DNA from: Gibbula magus
Taxonomy: Eukaryota > Mollusca > Gastropoda > Trochida > Trochidae
Assembly: GCA_936450465.1 (NCBI GenBank)
Contig: OW388291.1
Span: 35,440,656 to 35,504,655, forward strand
DNA length: 64,000 nucleotides
Direction of reading: 5' to 3'
The position numbers and the translations under genes are program-made. The notes beneath the pieces are model-generated. The model was not told the origin of the DNA. It did not search any database and saw nothing but the letters and a program-made list of their open reading frames with translations. This document shows positions 10,852 to 23,717 of this stretch, one piece after another (the first letter of the stretch is position 1; every line of letters starts with the position of its first letter).

Positions 10852-13035
10852 GATGTAGGCGATTAGAAACTAAACCATCAATTTCGAAAAAAAAGAACAA
10901 TGAACAAAATCTCACTTTATAAGCACAAAAATTCAAGGTGTACATGTTTAAAAGGCGTGATGCCTCAATTTCTACCCCAAGGTATAACTCGCGCCAGTCT
11001 CTATCACTGGCTAATTTAATCCTTGCTACATTCTGTCAGCTCTTCTGTGTCAGCGTAGTAGCACCTTGCGTTGGTAGTGCGATCAGAAATCTCTGACACA
11101 AAGAAGGCGAAATGCAGTAGGGGTTAAATCAGAAAGTGGTAGAGATTGTAGTCTTACACTCAGACTCTGAACAGGGTATTTATTCTGAAAATATCACCAT
11201 TCTATTAAATATTGAAAAGGAGACTGTAAAACAAAAGGCTACTTTTCAATAATGTTGTTACAAAATGGGAAAGTGCTCAACATTTGGGAAATGGAGCAGT
11301 AAATATTGTAGAAATTCAAATGATAATGTAAATATATAAATCTGTCCATATCAGAGTTATGCCTTGTGGAAGTTTACAATTACCTTATATCCATCTACCC
11401 GGCATAGTGTATATGGTTATGCGTGTAATTCAGTGTTTATATGATTTGGGTCCCTTGTGTGTAGACAAAATGAAAATTATTGACTGATTGATTAACTACG
11501 CATTTCTGTTGTTTTAGGACAAAGCTTAAAGTCAACCGTCCTATTCGTATATATTTCAAATGAAGTCATAATTTCTCATGTGGATATATGAGCGGTCATC
11601 AAATGTAAAATTGCCCTCATCAGCTGTTCAACGTAAATAAGACCTCGGGATTTACTCTTTCTTGACATATACATGTACCATATACTACTGAGGATAGGAT
11701 CATCAGCGGTTTATAAGCAAATAAGATATCGTGATTTACTCTTTCTCAGTTTCTGACCATAATACTGAGGATAGGATCAGCGGTTTATAAGCAAATAAGA
11801 TATACATGTGTATGCGAATTGTGCAAGCGTTAGCTTACGATTAAAATTCCTTAAATGCAATATTGCTCATATTGCGGCAAAATGTTGTTGCATAAATACA
11901 ATTTGCTGTTAATTTCCAGTGTAAACAAGGTTGAGGAGGAAACCGAAAGTTGCCATATACGGAATGTCAAACATAAAATCTTTGAGTGATTGGTTTAATT
12001 TGTGTCTGGGGTTGTTCATACAAACGACTGTGTTGTGTTCTCGTCAGATCAGAAAAGGTAGAAAGGCTTTAAGTTCATCTAATAATGCAACTTTAACTGT
12101 TATGTGATCGAAATACATTCATGATTTCAGATTTGTGTAGCTACTTAGTTTTTACAGGTCTTTTTATCACATATGTTAGGCATGTGTGCAATATTGGTTT
12201 TAAAGAGCGGTAGAGTGTGTTAATATTTCTAGTACAAAATCGGTTTAAGTTATCCACATACTTATAAATGATATCAATCGCTTTCATCTACATGACAGAT
12301 CAGAAATGATCATTAACGCCGTTGAATGCCATCTCATTTATCTTTAGAGTTATGATAGACCACACTAACAACAATCCTCGAACCCATAAAACTAAAAGAT
12401 TGTAATCCTCATAAATGACAGGTGGGGAATATAAACCAAGAAAGGTCGGAAAAGCACGATGCCGAGAGAAAGAAGTATTGAGTGTACATTGCGATCGATC
12501 AATGGCGATCTAGTGCTCGAGATTTTTGTTTACAGTGAACGAGCCGTCCACAATGCTTTCCGTTGAAAACAATACATTCGATCTATAATTCGACCGACAA
12601 ACACCTTTACTTAATTACTGTGATTCCTCGGTTTATTTTGGACGTAAACAATTCTGCGAAAAATCGTGTGTGTATTTTTCATTGAGATAGATGTTTGAGC
12701 ATCTTTCTATACTTTATCAACACACTCAATAAATATTTAAGTTATCTTGGTTTAAAACATACTAGATACTTGTCTGATATTAGAAAACTGAAATCTTACC
12801 CTGCGTCAACGCTCAGCCATTGCATAGTTCAACTGTTCCGCTTATGAGACACCACATATCCTAAATCCTTGAATAATCGCCCAGTGATCATAAATTTCAA
12901 ACACCTATTTGATCTGGTGGTTATTCAAGGCAAGTGACTGTTCAAGATAGGTGTTTTGGGGATTTTTGAAAGCCATGATATGTGTGTGCATTTTAATTGA
13001 TAGAATGGCATTTTTATCGGAATAGCTTCTTTTTG
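10852..13035 (+). repeat. Directly repeated 2-kb block, copy 1
   Basis: Near-identical over most of its length to 20257-22122 in the same orientation. It differs by indels: this copy has a unique ~270-bp middle part (about 11200-11490) and a ~75-bp internal tandem duplication near 11640-11810. No ORF is shared between the copies. Copy boundaries are where similarity fades. Confidence 0.8.
10995..11148. repeat. Imperfect long hairpin inside the repeated block (copy 1)
   Basis: The left arm (10995 to about 11063) resembles the reverse complement of the right arm (about 11074-11148). Matching blocks include CTTCTGTGTCAG against CTGACACAAAGAAG. The same hairpin is present in copy 2 at 20402-20555. 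It could be a foldback MITE or a transcribed hairpin. Confidence 0.55.
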
Positions 13036-13054
13036 TTACAGGTGTCCAATAAAT

Positions 13055-13145
13055 AAACATACCCCGTATCTAGAAAGTTTCTAGTGCGTATCTAGAAAGT
13101 TTCTAGAACGTTTCTAGAAACTTTCTAGTGCGTATCTAGAAATTT
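13055..13145. repeat. TCTAGAAA/TTTCTAGA palindromic array, left
   Basis: Repeated TCTAGAAAGTTTCTAG-type palindromes lie just beyond the end of repeated block copy 1. The array is related, in inverted orientation, to 20165-20222 just before copy 2. The TTCnnGAA spacing resembles heat-shock elements. Confidence 0.5.
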
Positions 13146-14533
13146 CGAGTTTTTATTTTTATGAGATAATCAAATATTTCTTTTATATTCCGAAACAAGA
13201 TGTTGACTTTGCCATACGTTGTAAATTTCAACAATGTCACTCAACTAGAATAGCAGGAAATTGATGTTTAGTTTCGTTGACTCCTCGTTATATAACGCGC
13301 CCCGCTGAACTGCTCAGGGGCAGTCTAATATTACACCAGTCCCTGTTTTAAGCTTCAAGCTGTAATGCCCGTGCAGTGATCTTTTGTAGCTGGCAAATTA
13401 GCCAATGAAGGATATTCAGCGACGATAAAAGTAAGTATGTGTTTGTGTAGAAGAATTATAATTGTAGACAATGTAAGTGGGTTTAAGTGAGACCTCAGCG
13501 ATATCGACTAGCGACTCAAACTGACCCTGTACACATTTCAATGAATACATTGTGACAAATTTACGATCATTGACATTCTACATTCTATATCGTGAGCCAG
13601 TTTACAAAACAATTACTAGTTTCATTGCTTGACGTCGTCCAAACATGTTAGTCAACAAACAATCTATTATAGAATATTTTAAAATATTTTAAAATATGTA
13701 ATACCATAGCTCATGTCTGATTTTGATATATTAATAAAACGAAAATCGAAATACAACATGTACATGTTATTTTGATGAAACGGCCATCAGTTTTTTCCAA
13801 AATATCATGCCTCGATGCAGCAATTACTAGGGAATTAGAAAAGGATTAAAACGTCATATTCATACCTTCTCTCGCTATCATCGTAATTATTGCTTCCTTT
13901 ATGTCACATTTGTAATTTTTATTGAAGCGTTGACATAAACTCTCAGCCTGCTTGCCAATCCATTTTAATGAATAAAACATGTTTAAACCAATTTCAAAAC
14001 TTTATAGCAACAGTGAATTATTTCATAATACTAACTTACATATTGTTGATTTAGTTTCTTATTGACTAGAGTAAACGATCCCAATACTTCAGAAAACACA
14101 TTCACCGAACATACTCGTATTTGTTATAATGTATGTTATGTGTAATAAAGTATAAATATATACAGTCCTAGTCACGGGGGGCGTTATGTATATGATCATT
14201 CATATAGGGAAAATAGCAATGTTTATCAATCACTGTAACATCTGGACATATTTTGTTTAAATCACTAATATATGAACGGGGCAATGTCAACTTGACATGA
14301 CCATCATCCTTGATACATGACACCGTCAAAACAACTCTCTACTCCAATTTCCTTTACAATTACTAGTTACACTCACCCACAGAAGTCTGTCCTTGTGCAA
14401 TCAACCGAGCGACACATGTACGTGGCGGGTCTAGGACAAAAGCCACCCGGACATAACCCACAAAACCCAACAAAAACATTATAATAGGCTGTGTTTGTTG
14501 TAGGTTCATGCACATCACGTCACTATATAAAAA
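13146..14533. other. Non-coding stretch
   Basis: AT-rich sequence with no supported gene or repeat. A GC-richer patch lies near 13290-13380 (CGCGCCCCGC), without an attached exon that I can identify. Confidence 0.4.
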
Positions 14534-15382
14534 ATAGAGCCATGGGCTCTGTAGCTCATCAGGCTTTATATACTAATTCACATTTTAAACACATTTTAAA
14601 TGCACTTTATATGGAGACCTTACCCGGCTGACCTATATTTGAGTCCAGAGATAAAATCCCCTACAAATAAAGACACACTTGAAGATTTAATTCATTACCT
14701 TTGTTTCCTTAAAATTACCTCCCTTTAAAGAGCACATAAAATCTCAAGATGAATAGCTTTTCAGATCATGACGTCTGTGACCTATATTTAGGGTCGCAGG
14801 ATCACAAAATCTACGATTTTGAATCCTCATTGGCCAACGAGTCTGCACATAACTTTTCAGCTCTCTAGACCTTTTGGAACTGGAGAAGAAGATGAAAATA
14901 GGTTTTTGGGATTGTGACCCCTGTGACCCTATTTGAGGTCACGGGGTCATGAAATCTACAATTTCGAATCCCCATTAGCCAAGGAGTCTGCACACACAAT
15001 TTCAGCTCCCTAGAAAAAGTGGTTCTCGAGAAGAAGATGAAAATGCGAAAAGTTTACAGACAGACAGACGGATGGACGGACGGACGCCGGACACCATTCC
15101 ATGCCATAAGCCCATCGGGAACTGGAGAAGAAGATGAAAATAGGTTTTTGGGATTGTGACCCCTGTGAACCCATTTGAGGTCACGGGGTCATGAAATCTA
15201 CAATTAAGTATCTCCATTGGCCAAGGAGTCTGCACACAACGTTTCAGGTCTCCAGACCAAGTGGTTCTGGAGAAGAAGATGAAAGTGCGAAAAGTTTACA
15301 GACGGACGGATGGACGGACGGACGGACGCCGGACATCATGCCATGCCATAAGCCCATCGGAACTTTCAGGCCAGATGAGCTA
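14534..15382 (+). mobile_element. Pearl/HINE-like element with tandem core and GGAC tail
   Basis: It begins near CTCTGTAGCTCATCAGG and ends with CTTTCAGGCCAGATGAGCTA; TAGCTCATC and GATGAGCTA form a terminal inverted pair. The core has several ~145-160 bp units with alternating GACCCCTGTGAC and GGGGTCA blocks. Each array end carries a GGAC/GGAT tetranucleotide tract, then a conserved tail with a GGCC-TTTCA-GGCC hairpin. This matches the non-autonomous Helentron-type (pearl) layout of molluscs. Confidence 0.65.
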
Positions 15383-18300
15383 ATGATATGTTATATCAAT
15401 ATCAGGTATAAAAGGAGGTAAGTACTAAATCCTGCGTACCAATGTTCTTGGCGTTAACAATGTATAAAACACTCACTCACTGCGTTTTTTGTGGTAAGGC
15501 TATCTTTTTAATAATCCGTATTGAACTAAAGAAGTCTCTGGGATTAATGTTATCTGCTTAGCTGAATTCGAGAATATATTGACTTATTTTGATAAATGTG
15601 TTACTTGAATGATTTTGCGTAAGATGTCATCTTGCTTATTAGTTTACATGTGTATGTGTTTATTTCTAGAGATTAAATAACGAAGGAGTTGAGTAATGAA
15701 TGTCAAGACATAGGGGCAAGAATGAGCTAAGAAACTTCGTATTGTAAGTGATAAAGAAACTACAATCCGTATCACACTTTGTATAACCCATCGAATTCTA
15801 AATGCCCACCACTCATTTAATAAGAACCATTTTACGATTACCCGTTTGCCCGTTTTCCTAGCCCAACAATATTGATACAAGCAATAAGCCTACGTAAGGT
15901 GTGTATTTACAGATCCAAGGTTATATAAATATAAGTTCTGATACACTGAGTCAAGCATACATGTTCATACTTAATTATTGTATTCACCTTTGAAATTGTG
16001 TTCAACTTTAATGGGGACATTTTGATTTTTGTCCTGTAAACCAGAGATTATTAGAGCGTTAAATTAACCTTGCATAACCGACAGTTACTAATGAACTGGT
16101 TGTCGGTGGTCAGCTCGTTAAAGAGATAAAACACAGAGGCTGCCAAAGAGTTTTACGAGACACGCGCATGAGCAGCAATGTTGCAATATATTTCATGTAT
16201 ACGTGTATATCTCTAATTAAACGGTCATGGCTGGTGTATATGACCAGACAGTTTCCTGTCATCCCAGGTATTGAGGACACCTGTTCAGCAGCTCACACGT
16301 GGTTAGCTGGGGACCCGCCGTTGTGTCATTCATTCAATGACACGATTACATCATGAAGTATACAAGCCGATTGAAAGAAGGAAATATATATGTATATTTG
16401 AAAGAGGGTGTTCTGTCAGGCATTAATTTATGTATTTAGGAAAATATTTCTATCTCTTCAATAAGCTGATATCTTGATTATCTCATTTAACGCCGATGGA
16501 GAGAATTTGAATTTGAACTAAAAATCACAATTTCTAAATGTCCATCAATCATCTAACATTCCTGTTTACACTTATGTCTTATTAATACTGCATGCGCTTT
16601 TTGCGCAAACCAGATGAAAATTTTACTTAGGGTAATATCTGTATGACTTTATATTTGAAAAATTAAATATTCTACGACTGCATGTGTTTTATAATGTAGT
16701 GAGTATATGTATCAGTTTAACCTAGCGTGGCAATGTTGATACAAATAATGAGCCTACATAAGGTGCAGTCGTTATTAATCCTTTCAGGTTAGACAAGTAA
16801 AAATTCTTATCACTGAGTGGGAATTCGTTTGTTCGACTAAAATACTTTACATTGATAAAGTATATCACACGTTATAAGTATTTGGCATCTCTTATTATCC
16901 CAACCACAACTAACTCTCGATGAACGGACGTAAATCCCCCACAAAAAATACATCCACAAATTGTATTTGACATGACGGGGCTCCGGTTAAAGTTATCTCA
17001 ATGAGTAGATCTAGGGTCATAGGCATTCATTTGCTCATATTATATTGTTCTTTTATAATAAAACCCAGTAAGTATTGGATCCGTTTAATGAGTAGAATTC
17101 AGTTGTTTATGGGTATTTAAGAAATGATTTTGATATAAATATCCAACCATGAACCTATACACTTAACCAAGGTAGTAATATTGTATTTGTGGCGGTTCTC
17201 AAAAATAAAACGACAAATAAAACGTAAGAAATGTACATTTAGTACTATTCCGTAACATGTTTGAAGGGGTATTGAAAATTATACTAAACACCCAAAAGAT
17301 TAAAAAAAAAACTAAAATACCAAAGTACAAAATGAACATTTTGAAATCCATTTCCATTCTCAACTATTATACCCTTTAAATTGTTTTCAACTTTGGGGAG
17401 GCCATCGGAAACTTTGTCCTCAAACCACTAGATCAGTAGAGCGGAACATCAACAATAAGCTTGAGAAACTCACGTTCGTTCACACTGTTGTCAAATATTC
17501 TAATGTATATGAACTGGTTGTTGATGGTCTTTTGAATGAGCTGATAAAACACAATCGCAGACGCCGCAAAAGAGCTACATAAGAGACATGCGTGTGTACA
17601 TCAGTGTCGCGGTCAATTGTATATATACGTAGACGTATACAAGAAATTAAATCACCGGGGCTGTTGTACACGAGGTTATGGTCCGGGAAGCCTAAAACGC
17701 TACTCGACAAGGTCCAGTGAGCGTAGGCTTCGCGGTACATGGTCAAAACCGTTATGGCTGAAGGCACTCAATTAACAATTCTTACAAATAACAAGTAAGA
17801 TAGGATTTAGTTCTCAGTTGTTTATTCAAACACTTCTCGTGTCATTTTCACTCATATCACTTCTCATGTGATAAATATGTAGCTTGTTCACCCCGTGTGA
17901 ACGTGTACGCCTCAGCCTGCTTGTAAGAGCGGAAGTGTACGCTTGTCAATGGCAGAAGAGATTTTTTATTTACGTTTTCATTGTAGCTTGTTTGCAAATA
18001 TCTCAAGAAATGTGAAGAGTTGAAATAACTGTTTAATAATCTAAAAAGAATATATGATTAGTCAACTGTAAGCAAAATATGAGCACTGTAGTGTCATGAA
18101 TAAGTTAGCCGTGTGCCGTGTGTCAAAGTTTCAGTAAATTTCATCGTGTTGGCTACGATAAATTAATCAACTGTCATCAGTACTAGCTCGGTCGCACGTG
18201 TTGCAATGCTGGTGTAAAGAACAGCCGGTACGCTTGTAATCAAGTGCTAAGATTGACTGGTGAACGCTTGTAAGAGCTTTATAATAACCGAAAACAATGC

Positions 18301-20160
18301 ATAGATTCTAGATGATATTCAAATGCGCATATGTATGTAGTGTATAACGACTCGACAGTTTCCGGTCATTGGGAACCACTTGTCATACTCGGGTATTGTT
18401 GATACCTGCACAGGCGTGATTAGCAGGCCGGGTATTCAAAGCATAGTCGTGGAGCGTCTTTAACTTCATGATACAGAATAATTAAACACTGGAGTTTAAA
18501 TTCTTTGGTTTTGAAATCGTCAATCTAATCTTATAGTTCCTTAATTATAACAAACATGAAAGGTCACAATTTTCGTGTTCACTGCAGTATAGTATGAAAA
18601 TCAGCGTGTAAATAGATAACACTTTTGAACAATGGTGAGCTCACGAATATGAAACATAAGCAAATTTGAAAAAGTAATGCATATTATTTATTTCATTACA
18701 TATGTTTCGTATTGATAGGTATCCACACTTATACGTGAGTGTGTAGACGTCTGTGACAATGTCATTAAAACCCCATTTCCACAAAGATGAAGATTATTTT
18801 ATATAAGTGTCACACACAAACTGACTTATGAGGCACTATAAAACATAGTATACATAAGAATAAACACACTTTTCAAAAGAAATACCATAGTATAATGTCA
18901 ATACCCAAATGAGACAGTATGAAATATACATGTACACCTAGGCTCATTCATGTAAAATTACTGTAGTTGGTTATACATTATTATATATTATTACTTATAA
19001 TATATATAGCATATTATGAACCGTTGTGGCTAAGGATTTTGTATGGTGATTATTGGACAGAATAGAATATAGCCTTATAGAATGAAGGTAAATCTTTCGT
19101 AAATCCCTACGTGTGACGTGTGAAGCTTTTCTAAAAGGTTGCAAACTTTCAATTGAACATCAAAGGGTTATTGTTTCAAATATATCCAAACTAGGCTGAT
19201 GGTGGTGCATTCCATATGAGACCGAAAATATAACAAAATATATTCTATAGCCTTGAAAGTTATTAACTAGTGATAGACTTGTCATGTGCATCATATGCAT
19301 ACTGGAATATTGAACAAACATTACATTTCAGTCGATATAAACATATTCCAAGAACAATTGTGGCAAAATGATTGTGGCAAATGAAGTTACAAAATTTCGA
19401 CACTACAATGATTTATAACGGTCCTCGATGATATGTTCTGTGTCTTACAGAACAATTGATTGTGGCAAATGAAGTTACAAAATTGCAACAATACAATGAT
19501 TTATAATGGTCTTCGATTATATGTGCTGTGTCTTACATAACGTGCGTCACCCTTCAGTGGCCATGGGAATTCGTGTATTTGTACAGGGGACGGGTATAAC
19601 CATAAACTAATTAACCGACCCTCACGTAAGTGTTTGTGTATTTCAACATACCTCTTCTACCAGACTATTAGGGATGGGTTAATACATCTTCACCTTCTTT
19701 TAGATCTAACGCACAATTATTATATAACATGTGACATTAGGAAGGCAGTAATGAAACTTCAATTGTCATGTACAGTAGCAGATTGTGAATTGTAAACATT
19801 CAGTCGATAATCGTATCGAATTTTAAACGCATCATAAACTAATAATATTAATTTGTTTCTGTATGAATCAACATAGAAAACATATGCATTCACTGTCAGA
19901 AAAACTTGTTTAGTAGCTCTACATTTAAGTTGTAATGTTTGATATCATTAAAACCGTTGCCGTTTAAATCCGTCAATTTCAAAATGAAACACAGAAATAT
20001 TGATATAATAAATAATAGAATATGATATAAGAATATCTGTCATATCGTGACAAATACCACGTTTATCTCATGTCGTGAGGTAGAAGAGTAGTATATTCTC
20101 ACTTGCGCCGTCTCTCTCTCGATATGGTATAATAAATGCAATTTTTGATGGGATTTGTGC
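15383..20160. other. Non-coding stretch with diverged internal repeats
   Basis: No exon is supported. Three diverged copies of one ~0.4-kb sequence lie at about 15985-16360, 17368-17730 and 18345-18475. Shared landmarks are ATGAACTGGTTGT and GATAAAACACA in the first two, and CAGTTTCC[TG]GTCAT in the first and third. A two-unit tandem duplication of about 95 bp lies at 19352-19538. The rest is AT-rich. Confidence 0.45.
19352..19538. repeat. Two-unit tandem duplication, ~95 bp
   Basis: Both units share GATTGTGGCAAATGAAGTTA and TACAATGATTTATAA, with a few substitutions and a small indel. Confidence 0.75.
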
Positions 20161-20164
20161 TTCC

Positions 20165-20222
20165 AAATTCTAGAAACTTTCTAGATACTCACTAGAAACT
20201 TTCAAGAAATTTCTAGAAAGGG
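20165..20222. repeat. TCTAGAAA palindromic array, right, with a perfect heat-shock-element match
   Basis: This is the inverted relative of 13055-13145. Within it, 20201-20218 reads TTC-AA-GAA-AT-TTC-TA-GAA, four alternating pentamer cores with exact spacing, a canonical HSF site. No gene is close by, so a regulatory role is unproven. Confidence 0.5.
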
Positions 20223-20256
20223 GGTACTTTGTTTCTTGCTTAACTGTAGGCGAATC

Positions 20257-22122
20257 GGGATGTAGGCGATTAGAAACTAAACCATCAATTTCGAAAAAAA
20301 AGAACAATGAACAAAATCTCACTTTATAAGCACAAAACTTCTAGATGGACATGTTTAAAAGGCGTGATGCCTCAATTTCTACCCCAAGGTATAACTCGCG
20401 CCAGTCTCTATCACTGGCTAATTTAATCGTTCCTACATTCTGTCAGCTCTTCTGTGTCAGCGTAGTCGCACCTGGCGTTGGTAGTGCGATCAGATATCTC
20501 TGACACAAAGAAGGCGAAATGCAGTAAGGGTTAAATTAGAAAGTGGTAGAGATTGTAGTCTTAAACTCAGACTCTGTAAAAATATTTATTCTGAAAATAT
20601 CACCATTCTATTAAATGAAGTTGAAATAAGTTTGGCTAACGTTTTCAATAGGTACATCATGTCCCTACTTCTTCAGGCCGTTTTTATATATATATATTAT
20701 ATTTGAATAACTAAGCATTTCTGTTGTTTAAGGGCAAAATCAACAGTCCTGTTCGTATAGATTTCAAGTGAAGTCCCAATGTCGCATGTGGATATATGAG
20801 CGGTCATTAAATGTAAAATTGCCCTCATCAGCTGTTCAACGTAAATAAGACCTCGGGATTTACTCTTTCTTGACATATACATGTACCATATACTACTGAG
20901 GATAGGATCATCAGCGGTTTATAAGCAAATAAGATATACATGTGTATGCAAATTTTGTATGAGCTCTGATAAGTAAGCTTATGATTAAAATTCATTAAAT
21001 GCAATATTGCACATATTGCGGCAAAATGTTGTTGCATAAATACAATTTGCTGTTAATTTCCTGTCTAAACAAGGTTGAGGAGGATACCGAAAGTTGCCAT
21101 ATACAGAATGTAAAAACATAAAATCTTTGAGTGATTGGTTTAATTTGTGTCTGGGGATGTTCATACAAACGACTGTGTTGTGTCCTCGTCAGATCAGAAC
21201 AGGTAGAAAGGCTTTAAGTTCATCTAATAATGCAACTTTAACTGTTATGTGATCGAAATACATTCATGATTTCAGATTTGTGTAGCTACTTAGTTTTTAC
21301 AGGTCTTTTTATCATATATGTTAGGCATGTGTGCTATATTGCCTTTAAAGAGCGGTAGAGTGTGTTAATATTTCTAGTACAAAATCGGTTTATCCACATA
21401 CTTATAAATGATATCAATCGCTTTCATCTACATGACAGATCAGAAATGATCATTAACGCCGTTGAATGCCATCTCATTTATCTTTAGAGTTATGATAGAC
21501 CACACTAACAACAATCCTCGAACCCATAAAACTACAAGATTGTCATCCTCAGAAATGACAGGTGGGGAATATAAACCAAGAAAGGTCGGAAAAGCACGAT
21601 GCCGAGAGAAAGAAGTATTGAGTGTACAGTGCGATCGATCAATGGCGATCTAGTGCTCGAGATTTTTGTTTACAGTGAACGAGCCGTCCACAATGCTTTC
21701 CGTTGAAAACAATAGATTCGATCTATAATTCGACCGACAAACATCTTTACTTAATTACTGTGATTCCTCGGTTTATTTTGGACGTAAACAATTTGACCAT
21801 CATTCTATACTTTTATCAACTCACTTAATGAATCTTTAAGTTATCTTGGTTTAAAACATACTAGATACTTGTCTGATATTAGAAAACTGAAATCTTACCC
21901 TGCGTCAACGCTCAGCCATTGCATAGTTCAACTGTTCCGCTTATGAGACACCACATACCCTAAATCCTTGAATAATCGCCCAGTGATCATAAATTTCAAA
22001 CACAGATTTGACCTGGTGCATGCTTATTCAATGAAAGCGACTATTCATGGTTTTTTTCGAAGTCATGATATGTGTATGCATTTTTAATTGAAAGAATAAT
22101 ATTATTATCGGAATAGGTTTTA
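20257..22122 (+). repeat. Directly repeated 2-kb block, copy 2
   Basis: Second copy of 10852-13035, same orientation. It lacks copy 1's ~270-bp middle segment and ~75-bp tandem duplication and has its own short TA-rich insert near 20683-20705. The homologous hairpin lies at 20402-20555. Confidence 0.8.
20402..20555. repeat. Imperfect long hairpin inside the repeated block (copy 2)
   Basis: Same foldback as 10995-11148, with both arms kept. Confidence 0.55.
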
Positions 22123-22591
22123 TTGAAAGTAGTTTCATGAAGTTCAACGTCGCATAAATATTTCTATATGCCCCAAAGTATTGTTTTTTTTGTTAAAAAG
22201 ATAACCACAGGTTTGTTCATATTTCCTAAATTTAAACCAGTGATTATATAAGGCAGACAGTTATTCAAAGATTTATGGTACTGAAACACGTTTATCATTG
22301 TTATCATTGTTATCATTGTTATCATACCAAGAAATCATAACAGAATAATCAGTCTTTCAATAGGCCATGAAGATATGATAAATATCCATTGTTTTATGTA
22401 CATATAGTGACTTCGAATGTAGTTGTCGAAACTAGATACATATTGACGTTTGACAGGAAAATAAATCTCGTTAACAAGGCACAGATAAAGGTATTTATCT
22501 ATATAACCGCCCCTTTTATGACAGTATAATTCAGCATACTCTCTCTTAACCGACACCCTTTATAAACTCTCTAAACTAGCATGTATATAGT

Positions 22592-22813
22592 CCAGGGCCG
22601 TGTTCAAGAGAGGTTTCAAAGTAATCGCTCAATTAGCGATTACTTTTAAACCTCTCTTGAACGCGATTGCTCAATGCAGCGCTAAGTAGCAAAGCGAGCG
22701 AACTTTGAAGTTTTGCACCGTGTCGTTCAGGAGAGAAGAAGCGCTACTTGAGCGCTACATTGAGCAATCAATGAGCGATTATAAGCGCTCGCTGTTATGG
22801 AACGGGGCCCTGG
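22592..22813. mobile_element. Foldback MITE with CCAGGGCC ends
   Basis: The ends CCAGGGCCGTGTTC and GAACGGGGCCCTGG are inverted to each other with a few mismatches. Such CAGGGCCCGTTC ends are seen in hAT-type MITEs. Inside, a near-perfect ~28-bp-arm hairpin runs 22602-22662, and a second foldback built on GATTGCTCAATG and CATTGAGCAATC occupies about 22665-22770. No clear target duplication was found. Confidence 0.65.
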
Positions 22814-23704
22814 TTGTGTATTCATCGTATGCGACTATCGCACTAATCCAACGTCCTTCTATACCGATATTCTTGCTCGGTTCAAAACGGTGTCGGTTTA
22901 GAGGGGTCGCATTGAGGTACGCCTTGCTATGTGCACGAGTAAAAAGGCTATCGTTTGTCCTCGAAGAGTTACACCCTTCTGTAACGATATTGTTTTAAAA
23001 TGGGAAATACTATTGAGTCTGTCATTGAAAACAAAAGCTGAAGACGCCAACTTTGATTGACCTAATAATGCTTGACCCTGACCTTTAACGTTACTCATCT
23101 CAAGCCAAATATGTTTATTAGTTTCCTATGTCACTATTTACAATAAACTAACTGTTACGACCTAGGGAACCATTGGATCACCATGAGCCTGTGCTAGATC
23201 TGTTGAACTCCTTCCAACAAGAGTGAGACGGCGGTTCGATAAAATCATTGAATCGATCTCAACCCAAATCAAATGTTTACTAAATTAGTTTGCCCTTTTC
23301 CCTGTCAAAATAGTAACTTTATCATTTTTCACTTAGATCAGATTAACATACGGTACTTACCCTGATACATGTGATGAAAGATGATGGGCATCAGAATCAG
23401 TGACTCGGTTTGATTCAAAATTACACACATAGATCTGTTTTCTATTCTTTTATGTTAAATGTTAAACTTGTTTTCCTTGCTATTGATATGATGGGCCAGA
23501 AATAACAATTCACCAGTCTCAATTTAACAGAACTCCCTTGTCCTCTTTATAGTAGGAGACCGGCAGACTAGACTTTGAGAACCAACTTCATTGTCCTCTT
23601 TACAATGAGTCTAGTGATGGGGAAATCAGTTAACGTCACTTGTGTATACGTGTATACTGTATGTGTACCATCTTATTTTCTTATTTTTGTATTTCTCCTC
23701 ACAG
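22814..23704. other. Upstream region or first intron of the second TMEM86 gene
   Basis: Mostly unique sequence ending in a strong 3' splice site (TTTCTCCTCACAG, ending at 23704). A 5' non-coding or short coding exon of the TMEM86 gene must lie here or further upstream, but I cannot place it. A 9-bp TTATCATTG microsatellite lies just outside at about 22297-22325. Confidence 0.4.
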
Positions 23705-23717
23705 CAAGAGGATCGTC

